NCBI GenBank assembly: GCA_012184525.1
Contig: WOFQ01000014.1
Coordinates: 62,001-126,000 of the forward strand
Direction: 5' to 3'
Source of the DNA: Xenoacremonium recifei
Lineage: Eukaryota > Ascomycota > Sordariomycetes > Hypocreales > Nectriaceae
Length of the DNA: 64,000 bases
The translations under genes and the position numbers were made by a program. Positions 12,001 to 23,323 of the stretch are shown piece after piece (within the stretch, counting starts at the first letter, position 1; the number at the start of each line of letters is the position of its first letter). A model generated the notes under the pieces. The model searched no databases and was not told the DNA's origin. It saw nothing but the letters and a program-made list of their open reading frames with translations.

Positions 12001-12195
12001 TCTCACCGGGTTTGACGTTCAGAATAGTCCAAGCTCGTCTTTCCGGTCATCTTTCCACTCGTTGAACATGAATTATATAAACCTTCGCATGAAAAACATC
12101 TCCCTTCCGTCTCGAAACATTCTTGTCTGAGAAACAACTGAACTGCAACAGCTTCGGCTTTTCCTGACTTCCAGCCATCACATAAACCGAACGAC
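9048..12195. other. Gene-poor region
   Basis: About 3.1 kb with many stops in all frames and no frame resembling a known protein. It includes AT-rich low-complexity DNA (TATATA-type run near 9523-9538). The first part is 3' flank of the gene ending at 9047. No transposon ends, direct repeats or splice-supported exons were recognised. Confidence 0.5.
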
Positions 12196-12405
12196 TCAGT
12201 TACAAGATGCCGCGCTCTGAGCACACGAATCACATGTCCGCTCCCAAATTTCATCAGGACGAGATCGTAGCCCCTTGGAGCACTGTTCGGCCGGGTTCGT
12301 ATATTTGTTGCGCTCACCCTCCTTGCATAGAGTGATTTCGGTCCGTTCGTTCGTCTTCCGGAGGCACTTAGTGCACTTTCGGTATTTATTTTGAGAAAAA
12401 CACAT
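12196..12405 (-). CDS. Small cysteine-rich protein, paralogue A
   Basis: Minus-strand ORF of 69 aa with a true ATG at 12405 and TGA at 12196. The protein starts MCFSQNKYRKCTKC and ends with CDSCAQSAASCN. Cysteines fall at 2, 11, 14, 27, 42, 58, 61 and 68. It aligns almost without gaps to the ORF at 12859-13074: Cys 2, 11, 27, 42 and the final CxxC pair coincide, as do MC at the start, a Y-T-(N/D)-P motif near 35-38 and QC..G.R around 41-47. Neither has a signal peptide, so the paired cysteines suggest a small intracellular zinc-binding or redox protein rather than a secreted effector; this is inference. I recall similar short MC-initiated, Cys-rich hypothetical proteins in Fusarium-type genomes but cannot name a family. 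Extra exons cannot be excluded. Confidence 0.6.
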   Translation of the reverse strand: MCFSQNKYRKCTKCLRKTNERTEITLCKEGERNKYTNPAEQCSKGLRSRPDEIWERTCDSCAQSAASCN

Positions 12406-12858
12406 CTTGGTATGTGCTTATATGATATTTCGATACAGGGGTGGTTCTTTTGGAAATTGCAAAGACGTTTAAGTTATGAGTTTGGGCGTTGCTTAGGGTT
12501 TACGATGGATGTGGGAAGGAGAAAGGTGTCTTAAATAGTTTTCTCAAGAAGCTATCACATGCTATAATCCGCGTGAACTCGGTGAATGTAGGCAATGAAG
12601 GTCACAATAGCTGTGCATTGCCACTGTCTGCAATGAAGTCATCGTTTCCTAAGGAAGATGGAATTGGGGCTGGGCAACGCCTCAACTAGGTTACCAGGAT
12701 TTATCGACCTCACTCCTAATCAATGAATCCTTGTGAATTTCTGAGGCAAACCTGCTCTCCAGTTCCCTTTTAGTCGAAGCTTTGAAGCCATGTGAGTGCA
12801 GAAGGGCCGTCACATGGAGGTACAGGTCATTACGTAGGCCTCTCCCTCTCTCTCCAAT
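12406..12858. other. Spacer between the two small cysteine-rich genes
   Basis: About 450 bp with no supported gene. It would hold the promoter of the 12196-12405 gene and the 3' end of the 12859-13074 gene, both read on the minus strand. Confidence 0.45.
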
Positions 12859-13074
12859 TCATGATCGCCCTTCTCGGTCTTTTCCCTTACACGTTTCGCA
12901 TAAGAAGCCTTCGATGTAATGGTCGTCAAACCTTCTCATTCCGTTGAGGCACTGACTGATCGGGTCAGTGTAGTCCTTACCCACCGCATCTCCGCACTCG
13001 CCGAAGTCCTCTCGCTGGTCATATTGAGTCCCGCCCTTTGGGCACACATAGCCCCTAAGTCTGTAGTAGCACAT
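12859..13074 (-). CDS. Small cysteine-rich protein, paralogue B
   Basis: Minus-strand ORF of 71 aa. The frame is open further upstream, but only from a TTG; the first ATG is at 13074 and gives the start MCYYRLRGYVCPKGG, matching the MC start of its neighbour. Cysteines fall at 2, 11, 27, 31 (as GDAV is preceded by EC at 27, position 31 is V, so the clear set is 2, 11, 27, 42, 59 and 62). The C-terminal CETC pair is followed by a basic tail. Shared with paralogue A: length, Cys 2/11/27/42, the Y-T-D-P motif, QC-x2-G-M/L-R, and the terminal CxxC. Overall identity is low, so the pair is an old duplication kept under constraint on the cysteine frame, which argues that both are real coding genes. 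No signal peptide; function unknown. Confidence 0.62.
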   Translation of the reverse strand: MCYYRLRGYVCPKGGTQYDQREDFGECGDAVGKDYTDPISQCLNGMRRFDDHYIEGFLCETCKGKDREGRS

Positions 13075-14549
13075 TGTTTTGGCTATTTCGGAGATGTTTT
13101 CGTGAGGCAGTGAGATATTGTGGCGCAAGATATGTTGTACGTGCAGCAGAGACAGAGGCAGTCCTTTGTTCCTCTCTATGAATTTGCGAAATGATGTGCT
13201 TTGCGTGCCTAGTTAATGTATCTATTATACTCGTTACTCCTTTCCACTCTGATGAAACTTCGAGGACTTGTGATTAGGCATCGCGTCTTTGCGGCATGCT
13301 CTGAATGAAGCAACCTAGCAATATCGGTGTGTGATAAGTTCCATGAAGATCTCGGCAAGTGAGTGATTATGCTTGGCGCGCTGAGTTGAATCAAAAGTTC
13401 CTTCGCCTTCCATGTAGGTACTCGACATCGGAAGACGCTGACTTGATCTTGCCTCTCGCCGAAAATCACGATCTCTGCATGTCTTGTGATGATGAGCGCC
13501 TCACTGACAAACATTTGCAGGGCTAGTAATAGTCAAACACCGCCACTTTTCGCCTCGTAACACGGCTTTTCAAGTTTTCATATCTGTCTCACGTCATGAA
13601 TGACCAAATGCCTAAAAATCAGGACTGGATTTTTGAAATGAGCATATGTGAGAATTACATGGCTCTCGGAAGAGGCGACTTAAGTACAAAACAATTAATT
13701 CTTTCATCACTTACGTTTATCAGTCAGGACTCACTCATATGAAGTATTTGAAAACCCCATTGCCAGCACTACAACTGTTTCTCTGTAAATAGCGGATACG
13801 GTAGGCAATAAGGCGTCCAGGTGAGTGCAGAAGTCCATTCCGAACCTTCCGAACCTTTTCGCGCACCATTACCGAAAATGCTAATGAGGCTTTGCTTGAT
13901 TTTGCACTGCCCGTTTCAAATGAGACTCCGTTCTATGATCCATCAGCTTGCTCGGGTCTTCTCAGAAAGGCTGTGCATCACCTCATTTACTATCACGCGG
14001 CCATTCAAGATAGCAAGTCAACTTGAGTAGCAATGAGTCATTCATTTTGCGATTCATTATTGATAGCCGTTGCGTCATAAAATGTCTTTTGACCAAGCTT
14101 CTGCCTGAGGCTAATACTTAGGAGAGGAAACGCATGCAGGCGCAGAGCAGGCGTCAAACCCATGGCGAGGAAGGAAACTCACTTTTAAACACCACCTTTC
14201 ATTGTAAATTCACGTTGCTTCTCAGAATTACGATCGCTCGTACTCGCAGTGCGTCGACCTGGCTTACTTATCGATGATAAGACTCCACCAGACTTTGGAT
14301 GAGCTGATCTGAGTCCGTCATAGACTCGTTCCAATGCATGGAAGCTAGTTGTATTCTCACCTACACACTCTGTTGGGCAGCATTAATAGTCATTTCTGCT
14401 GGAGAATTAACATCTATAATGTGTATCGGATGGTCAAGATGGTCAAAGAAGTTATGGCGAACACGGTTTTTATAGAAGATTTGCGAAGTTCCGTATCTTA
14501 TGTATCAGGGGGGATAGAAAACTTTGTTTTGCCGATTTGTATGCCTAAT
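13075..14549. other. Gene-poor region upstream of the small cysteine-rich pair
   Basis: About 1.5 kb with stops in all frames. It includes the likely promoter of the gene at 12859-13074 and the 3' flank of the ABC transporter gene ending at 14550. No gene, repeat or RNA recognised. Confidence 0.45.
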
Positions 14550-17500
14550 CTACATATCGTGATTCCTCTCCTTCTTGCTTTTATCAGCGCGGTAGAGCTT
14601 TGCAAATGCTCCGGTAGAATCAGACAGTAATTGCGTCGGTGTGCCGACCTCGACAACTGATCCGCTGTGCAGAACTATGATCTTATCAAAGTCAAGCAGA
14701 GTGTCCAGTCTATGGGCGATCATTATAATGGTGCAGTTTGGAAATTCAGATCGGATCACCTCCTGGATCTGGGCGTCCGTCTGGCTATCGACGCTGCTTG
14801 TGGGCTCGTCCAAAATAAGGATGGAACTCCTTTTTAGCAGAGCTCGGGCTAGGCAGAACAGCTGGCGCTGGCCATGTGACAAGAAGTTTTCGTTCATCTT
14901 CTCGTCCAACGGTGCAGCACTATCGGGAATCTTGAGTTTGATAGCGGACCAGATCCCAACACGTTCTAAAGCTTTTATGATGTCCTCGTCAGAATACTCA
15001 CCTAGTGGATCGGCGTTGAACCGTATAGTGTCCGTGAAGAGAAAAGGATCTTGTGTAAGACAACTTAGTCTTTGACGGATGACCGATCGCGGGATCTTGG
15101 ATATGTCTTTTCCATCAATGATAATCTGACCATCTGAGATATCTGCCATGCGAAGGAGAGCTTGTATCAGGGAACTCTTGCCACTACCACTTCTGCCACA
15201 GAGGCCGACCTTTTCTCCGAGGCTGATATTGAGCTGAACCCCGCGAAGAACCGGATCCGAGGTTGAACTAAGTCATGACCATGAGTGGATGAAATAGGGT
15301 GCCTCATTGCAAACTGGCTTACCTGTACTGCACCGAGATGTTACTGAATTGCACGCTCCCTTTGCTTGGCCAGGTCTCTTCAGGCTGCTGGGACTCATCG
15401 GAGCTCAACTCCGATGGCGTGGTTTGTGAAAAGATGCGTATCCGAGCAATCGCACCCAAAGAAGTCTCCAGAGTAGACCAGGATAAAATAATTCCTTTCA
15501 TGTTGGTACCCAGCTGCATCATGTTGACGAGTGCTATGCCGAGGAGGGACGAGCTCATCTTGTCTCGTAGTGTAACAGCAAGGACAACAAGAAGAATGGT
15601 CAGCCCAGCGACCACAAGATCAAGCACCAGAGTCAGCCAGCGCTGAATGCAGTTGAGAAAATAAGAAGGCTTCTGTGCCTCATCTAGGAGAGAAAGGTTT
15701 TTGTTCGTATATGGTCTGGTCCAGCCAAACGCTCGGATAGTCGTGAGGCCGTGGATCGATTCGAGGAAATGGGAATATAGCGGCGCCTTGTGTTCGATTC
15801 TTTCCTGGTCAGTATGGTTCTTGTTGAGATCGGGACGTGGAGACTTACTCCAGGATACGTAGCTGCTTGGAAGTTCGAACGTAGAAACGCTGTATAAGGA
15901 CAAGAATGGCGATGATAAGCGGGATCGAAATGGCGAACCAGCTAACGGCGGCCATAGCAAGTCCAGCTACCCCGAGACACTGAGCAACCTCTGAGCGAGA
16001 GGTGTGAGTACTCTTCATGATATAATAACAGAGGATACATACCAAAGAGGGACGTAGACAGGGCCAGTGGTAGTACGACATCGACAAGTCGCAGGTCCTG
16101 GCTGAATCTGGGGTGGTGTTAGTTCTCACATAAGCGAGATGGCAGCAAAGCCCATTACCTGTTGATTAATGAACCGGTCTCAGTATTCGAGAGAAACGAC
16201 ATTGGTGCACTGGAAAATCTATTAGCCGACCAAGGTTTCGAGCAAGTTCACCTTTTTCTCACTTCATTGCTGCGTCAAGAATTCTTCTGTGGAGGGTCTT
16301 GCCACTGGTAGGTCCGATGATCAGAAGGAATTGCCTGGAAAGTTCCGTCAGAGGCAATATCACAAGATGTAAAATCGAAGCACTTACGCTATGGCAAGAG
16401 TGACGAAGACTCCTTCGAGTACCGAGAGAACAGTATAGGTGCTCATCCAGTACCCAAGATCAGTGCTGCTATGGCCTCTTCCATCACCCCACCATGTAAG
16501 CCATACATCTGGGTTTCCAACTTAGTATGCTTCTGCATATTGATTGAATGACTTCTTACATCTGAAAAGATTTATGACAGCCTGTATCACGATACATATG
16601 ACTTGAATGGCCATGTTGTGCATCCTAATAGCCTGGAAGTAGTATTTGAAGACGCTCGAATCGCTGGGGACCTCGGTATCGTAGACGACAGCAATGTCAG
16701 GCTGCTGCGGAGTTTCAACATCGCTAGAAGACCCCGATCCAGACTTGGAGATTTCTTCTTCATCGTGGTCGTCATCTACAGGCGGTGAAATGTCGAGAGC
16801 TTGAACATATCCTCCCTTAGATCTAAGGTCGTTGAATGTCCCCTGCTCGACAATATTCCCGCCTGCGCCGAGGGCAATGACGAGGTCAGATTCAGGGAGA
16901 CGGTGAACTATATGGCTTGTCAGGTTTGCCATCATAACAGCTGGGTGTGACGTATCACTTACCAGCATGAGTTGCCAATATGGCCGTGACACCATTCTGC
17001 CGCAACAGCCCGGGTTTACCGAATACCTGGGCGAAGACAGCCTGCTCGGTCACTTTATCTAGACCGCTGAAGACGTCGTCAAATATGGCTACTGGCTTCC
17101 TCGAGTACACAGCACGGGCAATAGCCTAGTTCTAACTCAGTCATCATAGCCTCGTCAACCAACCGCCGTACTTACTAGGCGCTGTTTCTGTCCTCCACTG
17201 AGCTTGACACCCTTGTCGCCAACCTCCGTCAGGTCTCCCTCGGGAAGGCTCGCAAGATCAATTGTAAGGTCACAAGCCTGCACGACAGTCTCGTACCAGA
17301 TATCATCAAATCCAGTAGACTCGGCTATGATGTTCGCCCGAATTGAGGCGTTCATGACCCAAGGCGTCTGCTCGCAGAAAGCAATATCTGGCGAGTCCAC
17401 TGAGGTCGTCCCAGACTTGAAATTGGTTTCTCCAAGAATGGCTTTCAGAAGGCTTGATTTTCCAGATCCGATAGGACCGACAACCATGGTTAATGATCCA

Positions 17501-19733
17501 TAATCATGACTTGGAAGCGAAATGGAAATGTCATGAAGAACATCCTTCTCTGCCCAGGTGAAGTTTCCATCCTGAATGTGGACTTTGCTCGCAGCTTTAT
17601 CGGCCTTATTCATTCGACTCAACGGAATATCCTCAGGAATAGCCGTAAAATCAGACTCAGATGAGGTCGGTGGTCGATCACTATTTCGAATGATTCGGTG
17701 CTCAGTCCTCTCATCAAGCATAAGGAAGTCCTGAATCCTCTTGAAGCATCCAAGTGCAGAGAACGAATAAGGAATATTTCCAAGAAGGAAGGTCAGGGGA
17801 TTCATCATGACTCCGAGAATCGACAGTGCTGTGATGCCCTGAGCGGCTGAGAATGGTTCCCCTCCGCTGAGCTTTGCCACGATAGCATACGCTCCAAAGG
17901 TGATTGCTTGCGTGATGCTCATATTGCAGTTGACTTTGTGTATTAGCACCAAAATTTATGATATTCATGGGTGCTCATAACTTACCAATGGCGTTGATGT
18001 AAACGCTGATGAGGCGATATCTCTTGCCAATCTCCAGTTCCTCGTCGCGTCTCTTAGAGATCAAACTCGAAAACCTCTCAGTAAATCCTAGCATTTTTAC
18101 TGCTTTGACAGACCCAAGGACCTCCGAGGTAAGGTTGATGCGGTCTTGTGTTGCTTTCTGATATACTGTCTGTCGTCCGAACATCATCTTTCCAACTATT
18201 GTTGATAGAACAAGAGAGACTGGTCTTGTTAGCCGGTCACATAATCAGTACTAACTTCACATAGCCATGGCTCACTTATTGCTGTTATGATCGGAGCCAC
18301 GCAAACTGGTCCCAGCTGAGCGGAAAGCATCCACATGGCAATACCCACGGTTATGGTGTTTGCCCATGACTCGATCAGCAGAGAATTCAGTCGATCGGCG
18401 AGAGTATCTACATCGTTTCCCATTAGGGCCACTGCTGAAGATTCGTTGAGATTGTTCGATGGAAGCTTCATCATCTTGCTGTAGATGAGGGTGATCAAGC
18501 CGCCGCGGACCATGGCACCGGTTCGGAAGGTTAGATGCTCATACCAAGCAGTAATGATCTAAATGACTTAGAAAAAGCTCACAGCCCTCTGAAGGTAACT
18601 CACTGCTGATCCAATAAAGACCAAGGCAAATGCGCCTATCAGCCCATAGCCGAGATTCATAGTCGATTCGCTCTCTTTCATGGATAGGAACCTCAAGGCA
18701 TTAGATACCAGAAATGGTTGCGATATGTTCAACCCGATTATAGCAATACGAGGCAGAGCAATACCAAGAAGATCCCACTTTAGGACTTTGAAAGTTGTCC
18801 TGAATAAGGAGGGAGTTTTGTGTTTGCGGATTGCTAGAATTTCATGAGCAGATACTCAAATGGCGAGAATGACTGATATTCACCCTTGTCCCAAGCTGGT
18901 CCAAAGCGTTCTGCAAGCTTCTCAGACGAGAGCTTCTCGTAGATAGTAGGCAAGTCATGGATCGTCAGTGCAGTCGCCCATCCGGAGACCAGCAACGAGT
19001 TCAACCAGACGAAGAACCCGCGATTGAAGGGTCCGCTAGTGCTCTCTTTCGAGGGCGCCTTCGCGGCGATCAAGATGCCACGCTTCTCGACAGTCTCTAG
19101 CACTAGCAGAGCTAGCTTTACTGAAGAGGACGCAGAAAGAACTCCGGCATAGGCGAGATTGAGCTTGATGAGGAATTCGGTACGCAATCGTGCAGCGTCT
19201 AGAAGCAGCGAGACGAACAAATAGGCCGTAAGCAAGAACGAGGGCCGGATGGATTTTACATGCTCGACATGGGCAAGGAGCACGATCGTGAGCGAGGCCA
19301 GTAGGTTGAGAATGGCAGCGGCGAGCGTGAAATGCGTGTTGAGACGATTTGCCGTGGGCACGAGAGTTAGAAGGACGAGTTGGAGAGCTGAATACACAAC
19401 GGATACTGCCTGGAGAGAAGTAAGCCGCTGGAAGTTCATGAGGAGTAGAGGGGGTATACCAGCTTCGGGGTGTACGTCGCCTGGCGCTTCGTCTTATCCA
19501 GCGTTCTGAAGAGATAGAATGCCCGAGGTCCTGCGAGTAGCAAAAAGGCGGCCGCAGGTGTGATGCTGAGAATACTTTCTTCAAACGTCACTGTTTGCCT
19601 CTCGTTAGCTTGTTACACAAGAAAAGACCATGAATCATTTACGGGTGAAGTCGAATCCTCCGCGACAGCCTTCTGCCCAGACGCTGGGTCCAAAGACGCT
19701 GTCGCCGCATGCAGTGCTGTTGTAGGAGACCAT
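14550..19733 (-). CDS. ABCC (MRP)-type full-size ABC transporter
   Basis: Sixteen exons read by splice signals: 19733-19643, 19590-19460, 19409-18884, 18833-18604, 18558-18276, 18219-17986, 17933-17176, 17125-16963, 16907-16560, 16508-16388, 16334-16263, 16209-16159, 16107-16043, 15990-15849, 15799-15323, 15267-14550. All introns are 45-56 nt and the joined frame is open for 1469 aa. Order: N-terminal TMD0, TMD1, NBD1, TMD2, NBD2, as in MRP-like exporters. NBD1 has Walker A GPIGSGKSS (about 648), signature LSGGQKQR (about 743) and Walker B AIFDD (about 765), where the catalytic Glu is Asp as in ABCC half-site 1. NBD2 has GRSGSGKSS (about 1254), a variant signature LSHGQRQ (about 1356), ILILDEP (about 1383) and H-loop AHRLD (about 1417). 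Expected to export organic anions, conjugates or metabolites at plasma or vacuolar membrane; substrate unknown. The MFS transporter gene lies just upstream on the same strand. Confidence 0.93.
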
Positions 19734-20420
19734 CTCTGCTAAGCAATCAATTGGTCCCGTTAAATCTGGTGATCGCGGTCAACAACACAAGGACTCCATG
19801 GGAGTCGAAGGAGTGAAGTTGAAGTGAGATGGAGGTCTGGCGGCTCGGAGTTATCTGGGTGCCTGCACGCGACGCTACAGGGATGTGCGTCCATCGACTG
19901 TAGTCTATCTTCGCTCTACTCCGTACTTGATGTACGTATGTAAACACGTATTGCTGTGAGCTTTGATATCTGCCTAAATATTTCCCCAATGATTGTAAAC
20001 TAACATTGCAGATCGGTCTTCTTCAACTGCTTGCGTCGCAGCAATTCGCGTCCCCAAATGTGCCAGGCAGCCAAACATGGTACCAGAGGCAGACCGATGC
20101 TAAACCAAACGGCCATTTTTTCAATCTGTTATCAAAATGCCAAGGCTTTCGAGCGGCCAGATTGTCACTGGCTCGTGTTGTGGCATCCCATTTTCGCTAG
20201 CAAAAGTTCCCGAAGAGGCTCTATCTGGAAGGTCAACTTTGGTGGCGCTTAGAGAAGTTCGATGGGTCGCATCAGAAGCAGCTTATCGAAGACTACACAT
20301 GGATGTCATGAATATTTTAACATTGATATAAATTTTTCCTTTCTATACAGATCCTTGACGCCTCGTAGCCTACAGCACAAACGCAGATGAAGTTCATCTC
20401 CAATTCCCTAGGGTTCTCAT
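19734..20420. other. Intergenic region between tandem transporter genes
   Basis: About 690 bp between the start of the ABC gene and the stop of the MFS gene, both on the minus strand. It serves as promoter of the ABC gene and 3' UTR of the MFS gene. No further gene seen. Confidence 0.5.
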
Positions 20421-22139
20421 CTAACGAAGCCGGAGGGGATCATCTGGCATCAGATCTTCAGCATCCTCAAAATCATCTACCAGCTCATCCTCTCGATGTA
20501 CCTTCCTTGGTGGCTTTACAAATAGTAAAGCAGCGCCAGCCAAAGTGCACAAAAAGGAAACGTAGAACCACGGCATCCCGAGCCAGATCCCCTTCTTCTT
20601 CATCCCTTGATCAAAGCACCAAGCGAGGACCGGCCCGCCGATGAATGATCCAAAAACCCCAATCATGTTTGCGAGGGCATATAGACGAGAGACGTATTCG
20701 GGCGAAACGTAACGTGTGACAGTAGATCGCGCGAGAGGACTATCGGCTGACCCAAAGGTCGTGATGAATGTTCCAAGTAGGAAGAGCGTGATGTTGTGGC
20801 TGATCCCTTGAACGAAGGCTCCCACCACGAGGATAGCGGTTGAGACTTTGGTCAAAAACAAATCTGATCCAACTGGTGTCATTCGGAACCGTGGTGACAT
20901 CAGCAGCGCCGAAATCTTCGGCATCACAGCCAAGATGACTAGATGCAGGATGCCGATGGGCGAGAGAAGAATGCTGACCTCAGCCAGTCGCCAACCAAAA
21001 TGTTTGCTAAGATACTGGGTGATTGTAGAGGTGTATGCCGCGTAACGGGCGCTCTGGATGAAGAAGGATACCAGAATTAAAGGTACGCTTGGGTCCTCGA
21101 GCATTTTCAGGGACCGCCGAAGTTCGTCAACTCCGTGCTTCATGTAGCCCCGGATCGAGTCAATGGCAGGTTCGTCTCCTAGATCCCGTTTCTTCTCGAT
21201 GCTGATGGCCAGAGTCTCTGGAAGCAGCAAGAGACCGCAGAAGATGCAAGGCAGCATGAACATGACGATGTATATGGGCACCCAAGGGCCAAATCGCTCC
21301 ATGAGGAGGCCTGCGACGACAGGTCCTGCTAGCCCTCCAGCGGTAGCTCCGAACGTGAGATAGAGGAAGTTCGAAGCCCTAATCTCATTGTCAGCAGCTG
21401 TGGTTGTCAGTCAAAGTCTGGAAAAACTCACTTATCCTTCTCAGTGCTAACATCGGAAGCCATGGCATAGGTAGTCGAGAGCATGACCCCCGCGCCTCCG
21501 CCAATAAGCTGGAATACGGCCCCTATGATGAGCAGGTAGGGGTTCTCTCGCACTCGATGTTTCATCTCGTGCAACATGAAGGGGCCAATAGTGAACGACA
21601 TAACGAGGCCGACGAAGGCGAGGATGACAGTTGGCTTACGCCCGACCTTGTCAGCCATGACGCCGTACGGGAATGTAACCATCAGGCCTAGACAGAGATT
21701 GTTTCAACATTTGTTTTGTCCGAAGAGATGAAACTGACTGACCTATAATCGAGTGCAAGAGACCGCTCCAGCCTGTCAAGTACGCCATGCGTGATTGAAC
21801 CTCGTCAACCTTGCACTTCATCTCCTCGATGATGTCCGGTGATGAATCTTCGTAATAGGCGTGGCAGAAGACATCCTCGATAAGCCGTGCCATGGGTACC
21901 AGGATAAGCATTCCGCTCGCCACCAGGGCGAACTTCAGGAGGGCAATCAGGATAATGACCTGCCGCGGTGACTTGGCCTGCCATCGCGAAGGACTGAACC
22001 GGCGTCGCGGCAGTGGCAGAATGTCAATGTCGTCGTCGGATTCGTAAGGGTCGTTCATCAGGGACTGCTCCACGTCATCCAGCAGGGGCTCGTCCTCTTC
22101 AGCGAGACTCAGCTCGTGCTCTGACGGTGCTCCGCGCAT
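20421..22139 (-). CDS. MFS transporter (DHA1/SLC46-like)
   Basis: Three exons, 22139-21743, 21687-21432 and 21378-20421, give 536 aa; introns of 55 and 53 nt with GTCAGT and GTGAGT donors. The start MRGAPSEHELSLAEEDEPLL opens an acidic cytosolic N-terminus with a dileucine-like sequence, which can direct proteins to the vacuole or endosomes. The hydrophobic body fits 12 helices. The MFS motif A is visible after the second helix as GVMADKVGRKP (about 140-150), preceded by a cysteine-containing lumenal loop between helices 1 and 2. A long central cytosolic loop and an acidic tail ending ADDPLRLR-like (MPDDPLRLR) complete it. Substrate cannot be read from sequence; drug, metabolite or folate/heme-type carriers are all possible. 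It is tandem with the ABC gene and divergent from the NMT1-like gene across 1.2 kb. Confidence 0.9.
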
Positions 22140-23323
22140 GATGAATAGCGGATAAGAGAGGTGCGGGAGGGCTTAAGGATGCGGTATTCGATGAATTGTG
22201 TCCATCAGGACGGGGGTAATAATGTTTGCTCGCGATGATGTTGAAGTCAAGAATGTTTTCGGGAGCTTAGGGCAGTTGCGAACTCAAAGTAAGACCGGGA
22301 GGGTCCTCTCCCGTTCCAGCCCAGATACGGGTACTTCCAGCACCGCGTATTTAGTATGGATCTACCAAGTCACTCCCAGTTTCAGCGCTCGACCCCACTG
22401 AAGGAGACCCTGAAATAGCCCCTGGAATTGACGATGGCTTCGCCACAGTTCCTCCCTGCTAAGCCTTCCAATAATGCTCCCTACAGTGCCATTCTTGGCG
22501 TAGATATTACGAATCATAGGCTGCCAACATCTGGAGCGTCGTCATCGCAAGGGAACCCTAGTGATACGGCCCGAGTTCCGAAGGCACCTCATCCTTAACG
22601 CCCTATGAGTTGCTGGTGAAAGATAATCCGTCGGCAGGGTTTCGCAGTATAATTCCCGATCTGGATGTCCGAGTCCATTGGGGACGGATTCTTAAATTTG
22701 ACAATGATTTAAACTCAGTTGGTTTCCGGCATCCATGGTGTGATTCATTCGAAAATCTCATGAACCGTTGTTCAGAATAGTTTGTCAATCCATTGAATTG
22801 AGCGCAGACTCCCTACTGGTGGCGGGAAGACGCTCTAATAGCAGAGCCTGAGCATAGATGATTGACTGACAATTCGGTCTCTCGATTTTAATTTTGTTTA
22901 ACATAAATTAAGAACAAGTTCTCTTTGTCTTCCTCGAGTATTTGATTTCTCCAGGGTTTTGCTGTTCGCATGTACTGTGGCATGCCCTCTTGAATGTGCG
23001 AACAACAGCCGCACTATCAATTTGACTACTCTCGTACAGACAATTCCCTCAACCCGTCCATTATCCAAAGGATCCCAAGAAGCAGCAAACACTATATCTC
23101 TCAAAAATCCGACGCCACCCTCCCGAAACTGACAAACTGCTAGCCCCACACAATCGCGCAAACTCTCCATATCTCCGCATCTCGGGATGACGCCGTCCCC
23201 AACCTCAAACTTCACCTCAGAGACATATACAGAGTGCGCGAAAGGTCGTTAAGGTAAGTACAGTTTAGACATTTCTCGTCGAAGTAAAGTTTCTAATATT
23301 AATCCTTTAAGTGTGCAGCCATC
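22140..23323. other. Shared divergent promoter region
   Basis: About 1.2 kb between the MFS gene (minus) and the NMT1-like gene (plus). The open frames inside are short and unlike known proteins. It probably contains both promoters, so co-regulation of the two genes is possible. Confidence 0.5.
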
